From JAIEPM01 sp964546815 (GTDB taxonomy: Bacteria; Cyanobacteriota; Vampirovibrionia; Obscuribacterales; Obscuribacteraceae): 64,000 bases of DNA. A model generated the notes under the pieces. It was not told where the DNA came from and ran no database searches. It saw only the letters and a list, made by a program, of their open reading frames with translations. Positions 43,401 to 52,800 of this stretch are shown here, one piece after another. The stretch is from NCBI GenBank assembly GCA_964546815.1, contig CAZJLR010000011.1, positions 62,001 through 126,000 of the forward strand. The letters are read 5' to 3'. The translations under genes were made by a program, and so were the position numbers. Numbering within the stretch: the first letter of the stretch is position 1; the number at the start of each line of letters is the position of its first letter.

Positions 43401-46400
43401 CCAGGTAGCCTAATTACTCTAGGTACTGGTACCGGCTCTGGGCTGAATCTATCTAGCGCTCAACTTTCCGGTATTACTGCAGGCAGCTTGATTCTTGGTT
43501 CTCTAAACACAAATGGTGGCATTTCGCTTGGTGCAAAAATTGACATTTTCGACAAGTATAATTTGCAGTTACTCCAGGGCGCCGGCGGATATTTCAACTC
43601 TAATGGAAACGCGCTCAATGTGGGTGCTAAGAGTTTAACAATCAATGTAGGCGGAGCTGTAAATCTCGGAAATGTAGTAACTGCAGGCGCCAATTTGCAG
43701 ATTACTGGCGGTTCTATCGCTATCAATTCTCCAATAGGTTCCGCTACAGATACTATTTCAATAACGTCTTTATCAGGTGACATAAAGGGTAATTTTGTTG
43801 TTACAGCCCAAAATCTTTCGATGAGCGCTCCCAACGGCAACATATGTGCTTCACTTACTCAGGACGGCACTGGTACGGCAACATTTGCACCTCTAACGAC
43901 TATTGTTGCGGGCAGTTTAAGTGTAAATGCCCTTGGAAATATTGTTGTGTCAAATACGGGAGATTTGAGCAGTTTCAAAGCTAATACCACGGAAGTCGGA
44001 TCTTCAATTATTTTCAACAACACAGGAAATGTAACTCTGGGGGGAGACATTTCGACAGGTCCATTGAATAGCTCTACACACCTGACGCTGACACTCAGCC
44101 CGCACAGCACATTGACTATAGATAATGACCATACGATAAAGAACGCTACATTTTTGAATATAACAACAGACAGTTTGGTTCTGGGAGATGTTGGACCAGC
44201 GGGTTACAACATAAATGGATGGTGGGTAAACATAGTGCCTTCCTCAGCCCAAACTCCGATTAATTTTGGGGGTGGTCCAGGAGGGCTAATTCTAACGAAT
44301 GCCGGGCTGGCTAGCATCATTCATGGTGCCGGGTTTTCAGTGGGATCCTATGCTTCCACAGGCGGAATAAATCTTTATGGTCCGTTAAACGCACCCAATA
44401 TTCAATTTAGAAGTGGCGGAGGATTCAACGCCAATGGCAATTCTGTGGTTGCAGCTTTAGTTGATGTCTTCGGAAATGTTGAAATAGGAGCAAATTCGCA
44501 AGTTGGTCAAGTGAATGGTGGCAGTGTGCGATTAGATGGCTCATCAACGATACACTCTGTCCTCGCTTTGTCCGGTAGCATAACAGGCACAGGGACAATC
44601 TCAGGGGTACTAGCATTAGCTGCATACGGCGGTAGCGTTGGACCTATTACAACTGCGAGCAACGAACTTGGTGTGGTTGCGATTGGTGGAAGTATCGACA
44701 TTGCCAATACTGGCGATCTTAAGTTCTCTGCGATCAGTACTTCAGGGTCTGTCACTTTAAGAAATACCGGCAACGTGATGCTAACCAATACTGGTACCAG
44801 TGATGGAAAAGTATTTGGTAACGCAGGTGCATTGGTTTTGATTCCGACAGGGCACGGAGATTTTGGTATCTATGGAAGAACTGGAGTAACCGTAGTTCAA
44901 GATAGTGCCAGTTTGTTTTACGATAACAGCATTAGAATTGTAGCTACTAACAGCCCGGTCAACCTCACTATAAACTCATTTAGCAGTACTCACGGAGCAA
45001 TTAGTTCCAATATAGAGGGTGGATATATTGATGCTGGCACCGGAAACGTATCAATTATTCCGGCAAACGATAACACTGCGATCAATCTCGGCAATGGCAA
45101 CGCAGGAATTACGCTCAATTCGTACGTTCTCAATGGCATTTATGCAAGGAATTTGATTCTAGGATCTACGACCGCCACTGGCGGAATAAACATTAACGAC
45201 TCAATGGACGTCTCCAGCAGTTTCAATTTGCAGTTATTGCAAGGTGCCGCTGGCTCAGTCAATTCTGTTGGCAATACTCTTACACTTGGAACTAAATCGC
45301 TAAATATCAACGTGGGTGGGAGCGCAAATCTAGGATCAATTATTAGCTCAGGCACAAATATAACGGTTAACGCAGGGTCAATAAATGTAAGTGGCAACAT
45401 TGGCTCAGCCACAGATACGCTACTATTCAATACTTCTAGCTTTAGTACAGCAATTGGAACAACTGTTTCAGCAGGATCGATTCGAATTAACGGTTCCGCC
45501 GGAAGCGATTTAAACCTAATGAATGCTGGAACGCTCGCAGCCTCAGCTGGTGAAATCACCGCCGTTAGTGGCACAGGGTATAACCTGAATATTTCCGGTG
45601 GCGGTTTCATGAACGCTGTTAACGGATCTATTGAACTAAAAGCAACTAACTCAGTTGCCCAAAGCGCAAACGTGGTATTTGCCGGCGATCAGACTTTCAC
45701 TGGCGCTGTTGCCATTACTGCCAGCGGAAGTAATCAATCAGTTTCAGTGAATGACTCAGTTACCGTTACGGGCAACAACATTGTTGTCTTAAACACAAAT
45801 ACACTCAACCAAATCGGTTCAGGCACTATTTCCGGAAACCCTCTTGTGTTTGCCGCTAGTGGAAAAGGGACAATTGCGAATCCCAGTGGTTCAATCGATC
45901 TCAAGGGACTCAATTTGACGTTCAACGGACAATCATTAGCGATTATTGCTAGTGGAGATATTCTCAATTCCGGACCATCCACAACAATAAATCTCGCTGG
46001 AGCCGGCAACTTAAATAACGGTGGTTCGATCACAATCATTGCTGGTTATGATTTCAATCCGCAAACTTCAAGTGGAAACGCACCGGTATCAGGTGTTTTT
46101 GACTTGGGTGCAAGCACCGGAGTTAACTCAAATATTAGTTTGAGCAATGTAGATATCAACACAAGCGCCGGTTCTCACGGCTCGAATGGAGGAAACGTGC
46201 TTGTTGTAGCCAGTGGCTCTGTCGCACTGGGCAACATAAATACCAGCGCCAGCGCCTTCGCTTCAACTGGTGGATCTGTAACTGTAATAGGGAACGGAGT
46301 GACTGTCGGAACGATCAAAACCAATTCGCCGTCCGGTATCTCAGGTGCTGTTTTGGTCAATTCGGCGACGCCACAATCTGTCGGTTCTGTTCAAATAGAC

Positions 46401-49400
46401 AATGGAGTTCTGCTAAGCGGAGGATTTACTGCTGCGCCTGGCAGCTTTAATGGAGATCTCGCAGTTGGATCAATTAATGCCGGTGATGCAAACATCAGCC
46501 TCACAACTGGTGGCACCGGGCAAATTAAACAAAGCGGTGGGGGCATCTTTAGTACAACCGGAACCTTGAGCGTGGGCTCTGGTTCTAAGGATTTCAACCT
46601 CAACACCGCAGTATCTAGCTTGCAATTCACAGCTGGTGGAAGCGCAAACATAACCAATAGTATAGACATTACTATTTTGAGTTCATCCACTGGTGACAAA
46701 ATGACGATAACATCAAATGGAAGCATAAGTGTCGCGAGTGGGCAAACACTCAGCGCAGGCAGCAACTTAACCTTAACTAGCTATGCCGGACCTAACAACG
46801 GTATCACTATAAATGACAATGTTACCTTTTCTGCAGGGTCCCTCTCCGGCAATCCAGCGTTCGCTAATGTCAACTCAGCTCAAGTTCAGAAAGCTGGTGC
46901 AATAAGTCTTACCGCATTTGGCGGCGCTGGAATTACTCTAAAAGATCAAGTAACACTTACATCTAATGGTGGAAACATTTCGCTCACTTCGTATGGCGGA
47001 CAAAATGCCAACATTTCTATGAATGGCACCACAGAAAGCCTCATTGCTAATGGTGGCAGCATCAGCCTCTTTGGCTTTGGACAAGCAAATGTGGGTAATA
47101 GCAATGCCAGCAACACAATAATTCAAGCGAGCACTTTCAACACATTCCAGGGGGGCGACATCAAAATTGTCGGATTCCAGGGAGTTCGCATCGGTGGCGG
47201 TGCAACTGTTGAGGCGCTGGGTAATCTAGCGCTTGGTGCATATAATGGACTTGTGGACATCGTTCCAAGCAATGGTGGCACGATAAATGTAGGGTCATCA
47301 GTTGGAAGTCATAACATTGGCGGAAACACTTCAATTTTTGCATTGAGTGGTGTGAATATCGGCGGCAATACCTCCATACAATCCAACGGAATGTTCAACC
47401 TTATTTCTGTTGGTGCAAGTTCCAGCCTCAACATTGGCGACAATGTTTCAATTACGTCAGGACAACTCAGTGGTGGCACGGTAAAAACAAATGGCACAGT
47501 ATTCTTTACCGTCATAGGCTCCGGTGGCATTAACGGTGGAACGAGTGATGCCATTAAGGTTGAAGGCGGCGCGTTATTCATAAATGCTGTAGGGCAAAAT
47601 GCAAATGTAGTCTTTAAGGATGGATCAACCCTCATTGCTGAAGGCGGCGGCATCAGCTTATTCGGTCAGGGATTGGTTGAAATCGGCGCCCAAGGTGGAA
47701 CTCTCGGCGGAGGCATTCGCACCACTTCAATAAATGGAATTGGAGGCTCTCTTTTAGTCTTAGCCTTTAACGGTCTAATTCTGGGTGATCAAACAAACAA
47801 CAGCATAGCCGGCGGCGCTTTCATGGGCAATTTTGGAGATCATACTCAATTTATTATAGGTGCAGGGTCGACAACATCAATTGGAGGCACCGCAGTACTT
47901 GGCCAATTTGGGCAACATTCTGACATTGAGTTTCTCGGAAATGTCTCATCCACAGGATTCATGAATGTACTTGCACTTGGTAGCACCGGTGGAACTGAGG
48001 CGAAGACGCTCTTAATCGGTAACGGCGTTGGACTCAGCTCTATGGGGGGCATGAATTTCACATCAGTCGGAACAGGCACTTTCAACATAGGAGCCAGCGC
48101 AGGCGCGGGTTCCACAATAAGCACCACTGGTGGTGGTCTGAACATCTTTGCCAACGGTAGTTTAACTTTAGGGAACGGAACTTCTGTATCGACCCTTTCA
48201 TCAACAGGGACTGGCAGCAGCCTAAATATTCTTGCCAGCTCTATTTCTGTAAATGGAGCTTCGATCATCCATTCCGATGGAGGTCTGTTAATCCTTAATT
48301 TGAGCCAGCAGGGCTTCATTAGTCTTGGTTCCGCCCAAATTACCACTGCAGGTTTCACCAATTTTGTAGGACTTGGTGGTGGAATCACCGCACTTCCTGG
48401 GGCACAACTAAATATTACCGGAGGCTTGAACATTCTGCAGACAGGCAGCGGTGGCATTTCATTCGCAGATAATACTAAGATTACTGTCAACGGTGGTGGT
48501 GTAAATGTCTTCAGCACCGGTATCTCAAAATTCGGCACCATTGGGGGCACATCAGGCGCGAACGTTACAGCGAATGGTCCGAATGCGTCAATCAACATCA
48601 TAGGCACCAACGGTTTGGTTGTGGGTGACCACTCTGACTTTGAATCTGATGGTTCGCTCAACTTAAGCAATTTTGGAACGTTAACAAGCTCACTTGCAGT
48701 TGGAGACGACTCTAAAATTATGAGCAAACATGGTGCAGTTAACCTGTCAAATTTCAATGGAAAAGGCGATGCTCAAATCGGCAGCAGTGTTACTGTACAA
48801 GCCGCATCGAGCGCCGTTGGATCCATTACTATTAATGGTTTCGGAGTTAATTCGGGCAGCGCGATTAACATTGGGGCTAACACAACGTTTAACTTTTCAA
48901 ATGTCAGTGGCATTTCAATTAACGCCTTCAACCAAACAGGCAAAGTAGTCATCGGAGATAACTACAGCATGTCTGGTTTCCTAAATTTCAATTCCGCGAA
49001 TCCGACTTCAACACCGTCTCTGAACTCTGGCATCCAGGTATTGAATTCAGTAAACGCGAGCTTCCAAACAAATGCGTTGACGCCAATTTCTTTGTTAACA
49101 ATAGTGGAGCCAGATAAAGAAAGCTTGGCAAAACTGCCAATTTCGGTCAAACGTTCAAACCTGGGAGATAGCGTTGTTGCAGTCGCAAATCACGGCGTGG
49201 AGCTGCATTTATTTGCTGACAAAAAAGGTTTATGTTCTATTCGCAACAGTAATGAACAGCAAGAAAGCAGCGAGGAACACCAGGCTCAAGTCTACGCAAA
49301 TTCCAACTCGCAATTCATCTACACAAGCGGAGGAGTTCTGCACCTAAGCAAAGGTGGAGTCTTCCTCAACACTACCGAGTCTTCCATTGTGAAAACTGAT

Positions 49401-49814
49401 TTTGTAGAAGTAACCGCAAGAAGGAGCGCTCTAGTATTCGTTAGCGCGTTCGACGATTCTACAACCGTTCGTTCCTGTGGCAACAATGGCACAGTCATTG
49501 TCAAAATTAACGGCAAGACAGTTTCGCTTAATTCTGGCGAAGAGCTAATTGTAAGCAACCATAAGCCTGACTACACTGAAATTCGTCCGTCAGACGGTGT
49601 AGGACGCCGCAACTCTCGAACAGTCATTGCTGGCTCTAAATACATAACAATTAGCGAATTCTCAATATTGACAATGGTTTCTCAGCATGAAAAATTATTT
49701 GCATTGCGCAAATCTGTTGATATTTCTGAACGAAGATTACTTGCTCGATTGCTCAAAACAGCTGCAACTGTCGATGCAGTATTAAAATACCGTGGATCTT
49801 ACAGAACACAGTAG
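37437..49814 (+). CDS. Giant exported beta-helix adhesin-like protein
   Basis: A 4125-residue protein, the largest here. TTG 37437 is chosen because AGGA lies six bases upstream; ATG at codons 13 or 32 is possible. A long polar lead is followed by a signal segment at about 64-88 ('LSLSLLLPLLCSPFLAPCSAIAQ'), giving an extended signal peptide as in many type V-secreted proteins. Next come a 'VPQNVVL' module (about 165-215), then thousands of residues of Ser/Asn/Gly/Thr-rich beta-helix rungs. Four copies of a longer module recur at about 930, 1965, 2245 and 2515 (pattern 'GGLxLSSAxLxxIxAGxLxLG' then 'GGIxL'). After about 3884 comes a FecR-like domain and a tail ending 'LLKTAATV'. No membrane beta-barrel, LPxTG or PEP-CTERM is present. 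Surface adhesion or matrix role is inferred. Confidence 0.9.
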   Translation: MNFGGLSARIELMLSADTASPALHFIWHNRNMRTKGSSVPFLGKKSVAYRLDERNTSTSALKRGLSLSLLLPLLCSPFLAPCSAIAQSAHQLGISGGNTSSSASSPSSPSSGSHSSINLDLSSTQASLHARNSSPVSIQVGGNLIDGSIVGAISQTIAPAQLLTPAEFLAVNETLHGGQTLLLNNFGQAIGGYATVSSNHVHQLASLVVPQNVVLDTIGFNANSPLSVSGNVSVLGSLHSLQSTVNTTAVLNTANLFVGTGGLISGSLPQGQSLGTNIFASSGLTINAVNNVANFGAITSAGSLNINAGGSITNQSSSTSQATMIAQNVSLVSGVGQIVNSGLIQAQGGSVNLGTANALSDLTVDNSNGVIQALASINSITHAVEGGAINLRDSAYSGSANTNLKGGNWLSNELNFNSGQGAVTATVGQVTGAINANAGAAHIYASTPQLVLGNTNINGDPTYVNAGGDIQLAGTDTETEDLAIIASGNITASGAARIVDNGHNVWLIAGAKVDIVSGACTGCGNSGSALTVPPGTANHLTSGFVTVSEIGAPGGNIDLRTGNTLGAGNTVIDTSATLPNTDGGNVTLIANSNGPTSGQILFPTTPGVSSVTTSAKGTGINGNVIMFAGANSGQGISVGAITTNGGTGQGGGQVLLYAGQPHFVGGASGCGSCMSFNSSGTATGGLEILGGYYHLDPVNSSIEIYGPIRADNGSQGGTIVASTPNGDLEISSSLSAKVIFLSSSSGNIGTISTPIQVNNGGGGLVLSASSGVVNIIDSASEDVVLGNSDLHTGVPLAMQATNSFALSANGNISDVNKGSVAIVSPNILLSTSHGNIGDAIGPSNAAALMTSANNSLNVSSTNGQINIQNDKDLASFSAHATAALSFQNNGNVTLGGDVWGGGLTYFNLIGLNNTLSLNGYQIAASGSTFTIRTDQLVVGTGRIVASIGAELTLTPYTPSGIISLGTATGGLHLSSADLANISAGRLVLGNRAVSGGISLNGVVNFPAYIPDILLLQGHGNGPGPCSFYSSGTLVLSGSRLTIDLDDGSLTSGIITNNGSQNTITFRESGHLVLTGNVDSNGGTVNLSTNAQGTISQTAGMVYASMFNINAEGSVSNINFAAPYVTTTQSGSGGISLTDSVALLGNGISTAGAGGFTFIDTAVGGITTTNSITTSGNLLLQNTNAAPSALTVGAGGAFGAAVTILGNGGLVSINGSTSGTNVSIDARGTGSIIGSGLVSATSSLSLGSNSLLETGSINLTNISSPNVTFNTSGNVTLTDYMQVTGNGASTGANVIFTGANVGGLSTTGSITASKDLTISTLVGSNAPIMIGGSLTGSNVTITSDGSGAITQTGGVVKASLSLSLSTGTGNIVVNNASTPILNLITTGSANVRNSGSGSLTLNTNSPLFANFTLTNDNDLIIASTINSNNAVSITASIGSITFTNSGSSISANGSVVLNSNHVTVPAGTTILGSTVDLNGLTINGNFSAGSNMILDNSGTIQSSAGTIKVTSAAGQDLSLTGNGNGLFVVPTSTGIYITAMGNSLIHDSSILLGPGNMTFVAGSGLSQDTLVCFTAAGGLGSSVTMSTGVSYDFPSDFSNVNINTAKFFGNPGQFTLHTPGHQNNNSTFSINSTLGPGTIANNSGQIDLSQLSNLNFAGQNIAILAATDIVNSTGTPLSINLSSSTGSGGNLSLVAGFNFGPSAANLPLIPLIRTFTLTSGSTVGGSIQLSSVNIDVSGTNGGGTVTAVANQGTASNGSIALGNITSSGGSKQAGSINIIGNGITVGTISNSGTTSANSGSVNISSASSVLLSNASGTQFVSGLLTGGTFLAGPVAASVYVDNINTGQGNVSIIGANISNNSVITSKNLSLNSTGDILLNTAVSGGLTAVAGGNIHIVNTGNIASLIVSSSGQNGTISFTNTGNLMLGKDLSAPGGINLILNSGANFSNNGFLVSTNNNLINLSIDSFTLSGVTKSIDAGTGTVQISPSTPGSLITLGTGTGSGLNLSSAQLSGITAGSLILGSLNTNGGISLGAKIDIFDKYNLQLLQGAGGYFNSNGNALNVGAKSLTINVGGAVNLGNVVTAGANLQITGGSIAINSPIGSATDTISITSLSGDIKGNFVVTAQNLSMSAPNGNICASLTQDGTGTATFAPLTTIVAGSLSVNALGNIVVSNTGDLSSFKANTTEVGSSIIFNNTGNVTLGGDISTGPLNSSTHLTLTLSPHSTLTIDNDHTIKNATFLNITTDSLVLGDVGPAGYNINGWWVNIVPSSAQTPINFGGGPGGLILTNAGLASIIHGAGFSVGSYASTGGINLYGPLNAPNIQFRSGGGFNANGNSVVAALVDVFGNVEIGANSQVGQVNGGSVRLDGSSTIHSVLALSGSITGTGTISGVLALAAYGGSVGPITTASNELGVVAIGGSIDIANTGDLKFSAISTSGSVTLRNTGNVMLTNTGTSDGKVFGNAGALVLIPTGHGDFGIYGRTGVTVVQDSASLFYDNSIRIVATNSPVNLTINSFSSTHGAISSNIEGGYIDAGTGNVSIIPANDNTAINLGNGNAGITLNSYVLNGIYARNLILGSTTATGGININDSMDVSSSFNLQLLQGAAGSVNSVGNTLTLGTKSLNINVGGSANLGSIISSGTNITVNAGSINVSGNIGSATDTLLFNTSSFSTAIGTTVSAGSIRINGSAGSDLNLMNAGTLAASAGEITAVSGTGYNLNISGGGFMNAVNGSIELKATNSVAQSANVVFAGDQTFTGAVAITASGSNQSVSVNDSVTVTGNNIVVLNTNTLNQIGSGTISGNPLVFAASGKGTIANPSGSIDLKGLNLTFNGQSLAIIASGDILNSGPSTTINLAGAGNLNNGGSITIIAGYDFNPQTSSGNAPVSGVFDLGASTGVNSNISLSNVDINTSAGSHGSNGGNVLVVASGSVALGNINTSASAFASTGGSVTVIGNGVTVGTIKTNSPSGISGAVLVNSATPQSVGSVQIDNGVLLSGGFTAAPGSFNGDLAVGSINAGDANISLTTGGTGQIKQSGGGIFSTTGTLSVGSGSKDFNLNTAVSSLQFTAGGSANITNSIDITILSSSTGDKMTITSNGSISVASGQTLSAGSNLTLTSYAGPNNGITINDNVTFSAGSLSGNPAFANVNSAQVQKAGAISLTAFGGAGITLKDQVTLTSNGGNISLTSYGGQNANISMNGTTESLIANGGSISLFGFGQANVGNSNASNTIIQASTFNTFQGGDIKIVGFQGVRIGGGATVEALGNLALGAYNGLVDIVPSNGGTINVGSSVGSHNIGGNTSIFALSGVNIGGNTSIQSNGMFNLISVGASSSLNIGDNVSITSGQLSGGTVKTNGTVFFTVIGSGGINGGTSDAIKVEGGALFINAVGQNANVVFKDGSTLIAEGGGISLFGQGLVEIGAQGGTLGGGIRTTSINGIGGSLLVLAFNGLILGDQTNNSIAGGAFMGNFGDHTQFIIGAGSTTSIGGTAVLGQFGQHSDIEFLGNVSSTGFMNVLALGSTGGTEAKTLLIGNGVGLSSMGGMNFTSVGTGTFNIGASAGAGSTISTTGGGLNIFANGSLTLGNGTSVSTLSSTGTGSSLNILASSISVNGASIIHSDGGLLILNLSQQGFISLGSAQITTAGFTNFVGLGGGITALPGAQLNITGGLNILQTGSGGISFADNTKITVNGGGVNVFSTGISKFGTIGGTSGANVTANGPNASINIIGTNGLVVGDHSDFESDGSLNLSNFGTLTSSLAVGDDSKIMSKHGAVNLSNFNGKGDAQIGSSVTVQAASSAVGSITINGFGVNSGSAINIGANTTFNFSNVSGISINAFNQTGKVVIGDNYSMSGFLNFNSANPTSTPSLNSGIQVLNSVNASFQTNALTPISLLTIVEPDKESLAKLPISVKRSNLGDSVVAVANHGVELHLFADKKGLCSIRNSNEQQESSEEHQAQVYANSNSQFIYTSGGVLHLSKGGVFLNTTESSIVKTDFVEVTARRSALVFVSAFDDSTTVRSCGNNGTVIVKINGKTVSLNSGEELIVSNHKPDYTEIRPSDGVGRRNSRTVIAGSKYITISEFSILTMVSQHEKLFALRKSVDISERRLLARLLKTAATVDAVLKYRGSYRTQ

Positions 49815-49886
49815 GCAGAAATTAGGCGCCAATAACCGAAAACGCAACAACTCATTGCATACAAATTCTCTGCTTGCAACCAAAGG

Positions 49887-52800
49887 CTATGATTTTGGCG
49901 CAAACGTTCGCTGGTAGGCTCCCTTGCTAGAGCCCATTAGACTAACAACGACTGCGGTTTTCAACAACTTCCGGTAAACAAGCTGTTCTCGAGCTTCTCT
50001 GGAGTGTCGCAGTGCAGCGATTGATTTTAGTTGAGTGATTGCAGATGCGATTGAAAACTCGGAGGAGAATTCTTTAGTCTTTGCATTTACTCTTGATTCT
50101 ATCCGTCGGTGACCTATCATTTGCAGAGGATTAACTTTTCCCATCGATTCACTGGAATGATTTGTGATGGTTAGATGCGCACCTGGTGCCAATCCTACTC
50201 CGCGACCGTCAACAACGACAGATACATCATTTGCGTGCTCATCATGCAAATCGTAAATTGATACTGCTCGTGAAGTCGCCACCACAAGAACAATGGCACC
50301 CTTATTTATATTCATAGTACCAAAAGGAGTTTGTACTTGAATGTTCTTGTCAGGGGCGAACATAGCAATGCCATTTCCGAAAGAATATCCGCCATTGGCT
50401 GTTCTATTCAAGCGATTGGAGTCATTACCGACAGTGGAACCAGTAGCATCGCCAGGAACTGCGCCGATAAAAATGACTGGCAACGCGGAGGCAGTTTCAC
50501 CTACCTGCCCGTTTCCTTGGCCACTATCTGCGTTTTCCCCAGCAGGTATATTGAGGATTGGTCCATTAAGGCTTAGATTCCCATCTACGGTCAGCACTCC
50601 GTTTGCCATCAGAGGCGGATTGCTGAGACCTTCTAGATTCAACAGGAATGGTATGACATTTTGAACTATTTTTTCGCTGCCATCACTTGAGGGAATAGTA
50701 AGAGTCGGTGCGGGAAAGGAAATTTTGTTGACGAAAACAGCACCGCTTGTATTTGAAGTGACTTGTGTGTTTACGGTAGTGATCAGTGGACTCTTGGTGC
50801 TTCCGATATCACCGCTTCCGCTTGTCAAAGAAAGTTGCCCTGTGAAAAGCAATCCTGATCCAGATATTGTTCCGCTGCCGTTCGCATTGATATTAATAGC
50901 GCCGCTTATGGCATTGATGATGTTATTAACGACAACACTACCGTTGTTTCCAGTACTGATGTTTACCACTCCAGATGGCGCAGAGATTGCTGCATTTGAT
51001 ATGATGCCACCACTTGTTGTTTGGAGGTTTAGCGACCTAACGTTAATTGCGCCGCTAAGATCAAATGAACCATTCCCCACAATTGACAGTGCACCTGGCG
51101 AATTAATAACACTATTTGCACCAGTTACCAGCACTGGCTGATTGGCAGTGGACTGGATATTAACTGTATTAGATTGGCTTGCTGTGCCAGTAAATGAAAG
51201 CACTCCATTAATAAGTACATTGTTTGTGAAGTTCACCGGTGACACATCAACACGTATTGGCGATATGAAGTTATTGAGCCCCAGAACTACATTTTGTGGC
51301 ACGCTCAATCCAGATAGATCAGTGTAAATGTCAGTCTGCAATATGATTACGTTCCCGCCTATCGGTTGACCGGCAGCATTTAGCACCAGAGAACCACCCA
51401 GAAATCCGAGATTTTGCATGGTCTTAATTTCTTTTGCAACAACTGGGTCATTGAGATCTAAGCTGGAAAGTTGTGGCACAACATTTGCAGAAATAACACT
51501 TTTGCCACCAACTGCAATGCCACCACCGGCTGCACTTGCTGCATCGAAAACTACAGCAGAATTTGTGCCATTTGCCCTCACAATAGTTGTTGGCGCGCTA
51601 GCTGAAATGCGAAGTGCCGCATTTGCACCAAAGAAAACCGCTCCACCTCCAGTTGCAGCTGGACTTATGTTTGCAGACGGAGAAATTGGATTTGTAAATG
51701 ATGCGGCGGCCGGTCCTACAGTAAATTGAATCACAGCACCGGCAGCTCGAGTAGCGAAAATGGAATCCTCTGTTCCAATGGCAATTGTGCCGTTTGCGCT
51801 AAGGTTGCTTAGAGTTATATTTCCTTCGTGGGCTAGGATATGTGTGAAATCTTGAATCGCGAGCTTGCCACTTGATGTAACGACAGACAAGTCGCCATTG
51901 GTCGTATCTATGTTACCCATCGAAACATCACTATTAGTTGTTATTTTGAATGTGGTCGCTCTACCCAACAAATTTGTGATCGCGCCTGTGTTATTCACAA
52001 GAGTAGAGCCAGTGCTTCGAAAATCCAGTGTTCCAGTTACATTAGTTTGTAGCACTCCGCCAGAAAGCGTGGAATGAGTGCCGCCGTCACCACTTCTCAA
52101 GATCAAGCTGTTTGAGGCAGTGATAATTCCACCAGTTTGTATGACTGCACCATCGCTGATTCTGCCTATGCCCGCGTTGGTATTTGTACCCGCCAATTGG
52201 ACGGTGCTGCCGCTTACATTTTGAGCTAAGCTAAGCGATCCGCCGCCAACTGCAACCAGCGAAACATCTCCGCTGACGTTAATTGCTCCATTGACTGCCA
52301 AGGAACCGATTTCTACTATGAAATAGTTCCGCCCTGTAAACCCAGTGTTCATTGTTAATGAACCATTGGCATTATCGTTATACAGGAAGAGATCGCGCCC
52401 TGCTGTAGGAATATTTATGCTTGTCGCGGTACTGACTATTGACCCCGCCGCAGAACCAATATCAACCACTGCAGACATAGTTAAGGTCGTGGCATTCACC
52501 ATTGAATTTGTCTGCGAGATGCTGCCGCCAGAGCGAATATCTACTAAGTTTCCGGCGACCACATTTCTGTTGAGAAAGACTCCTGCTGCACCGGAGCTTG
52601 CATCAAGCAATATATTTTGATCTGCTTGCAAGACGCCGGAGACAGTAATTCCAGGGGCGCTAAGCTGGAAATTTTGCCCGTGTGAAGGTAGTCTGCCAAC
52701 ACCACCTAAATTTACCGCCGACGTGTCTGTGACCTGCACATCTCCAGCAGATCTTACGACGAGATTTACGGCATTGGTAGTGCCAACTGTAGCCCCAGCC

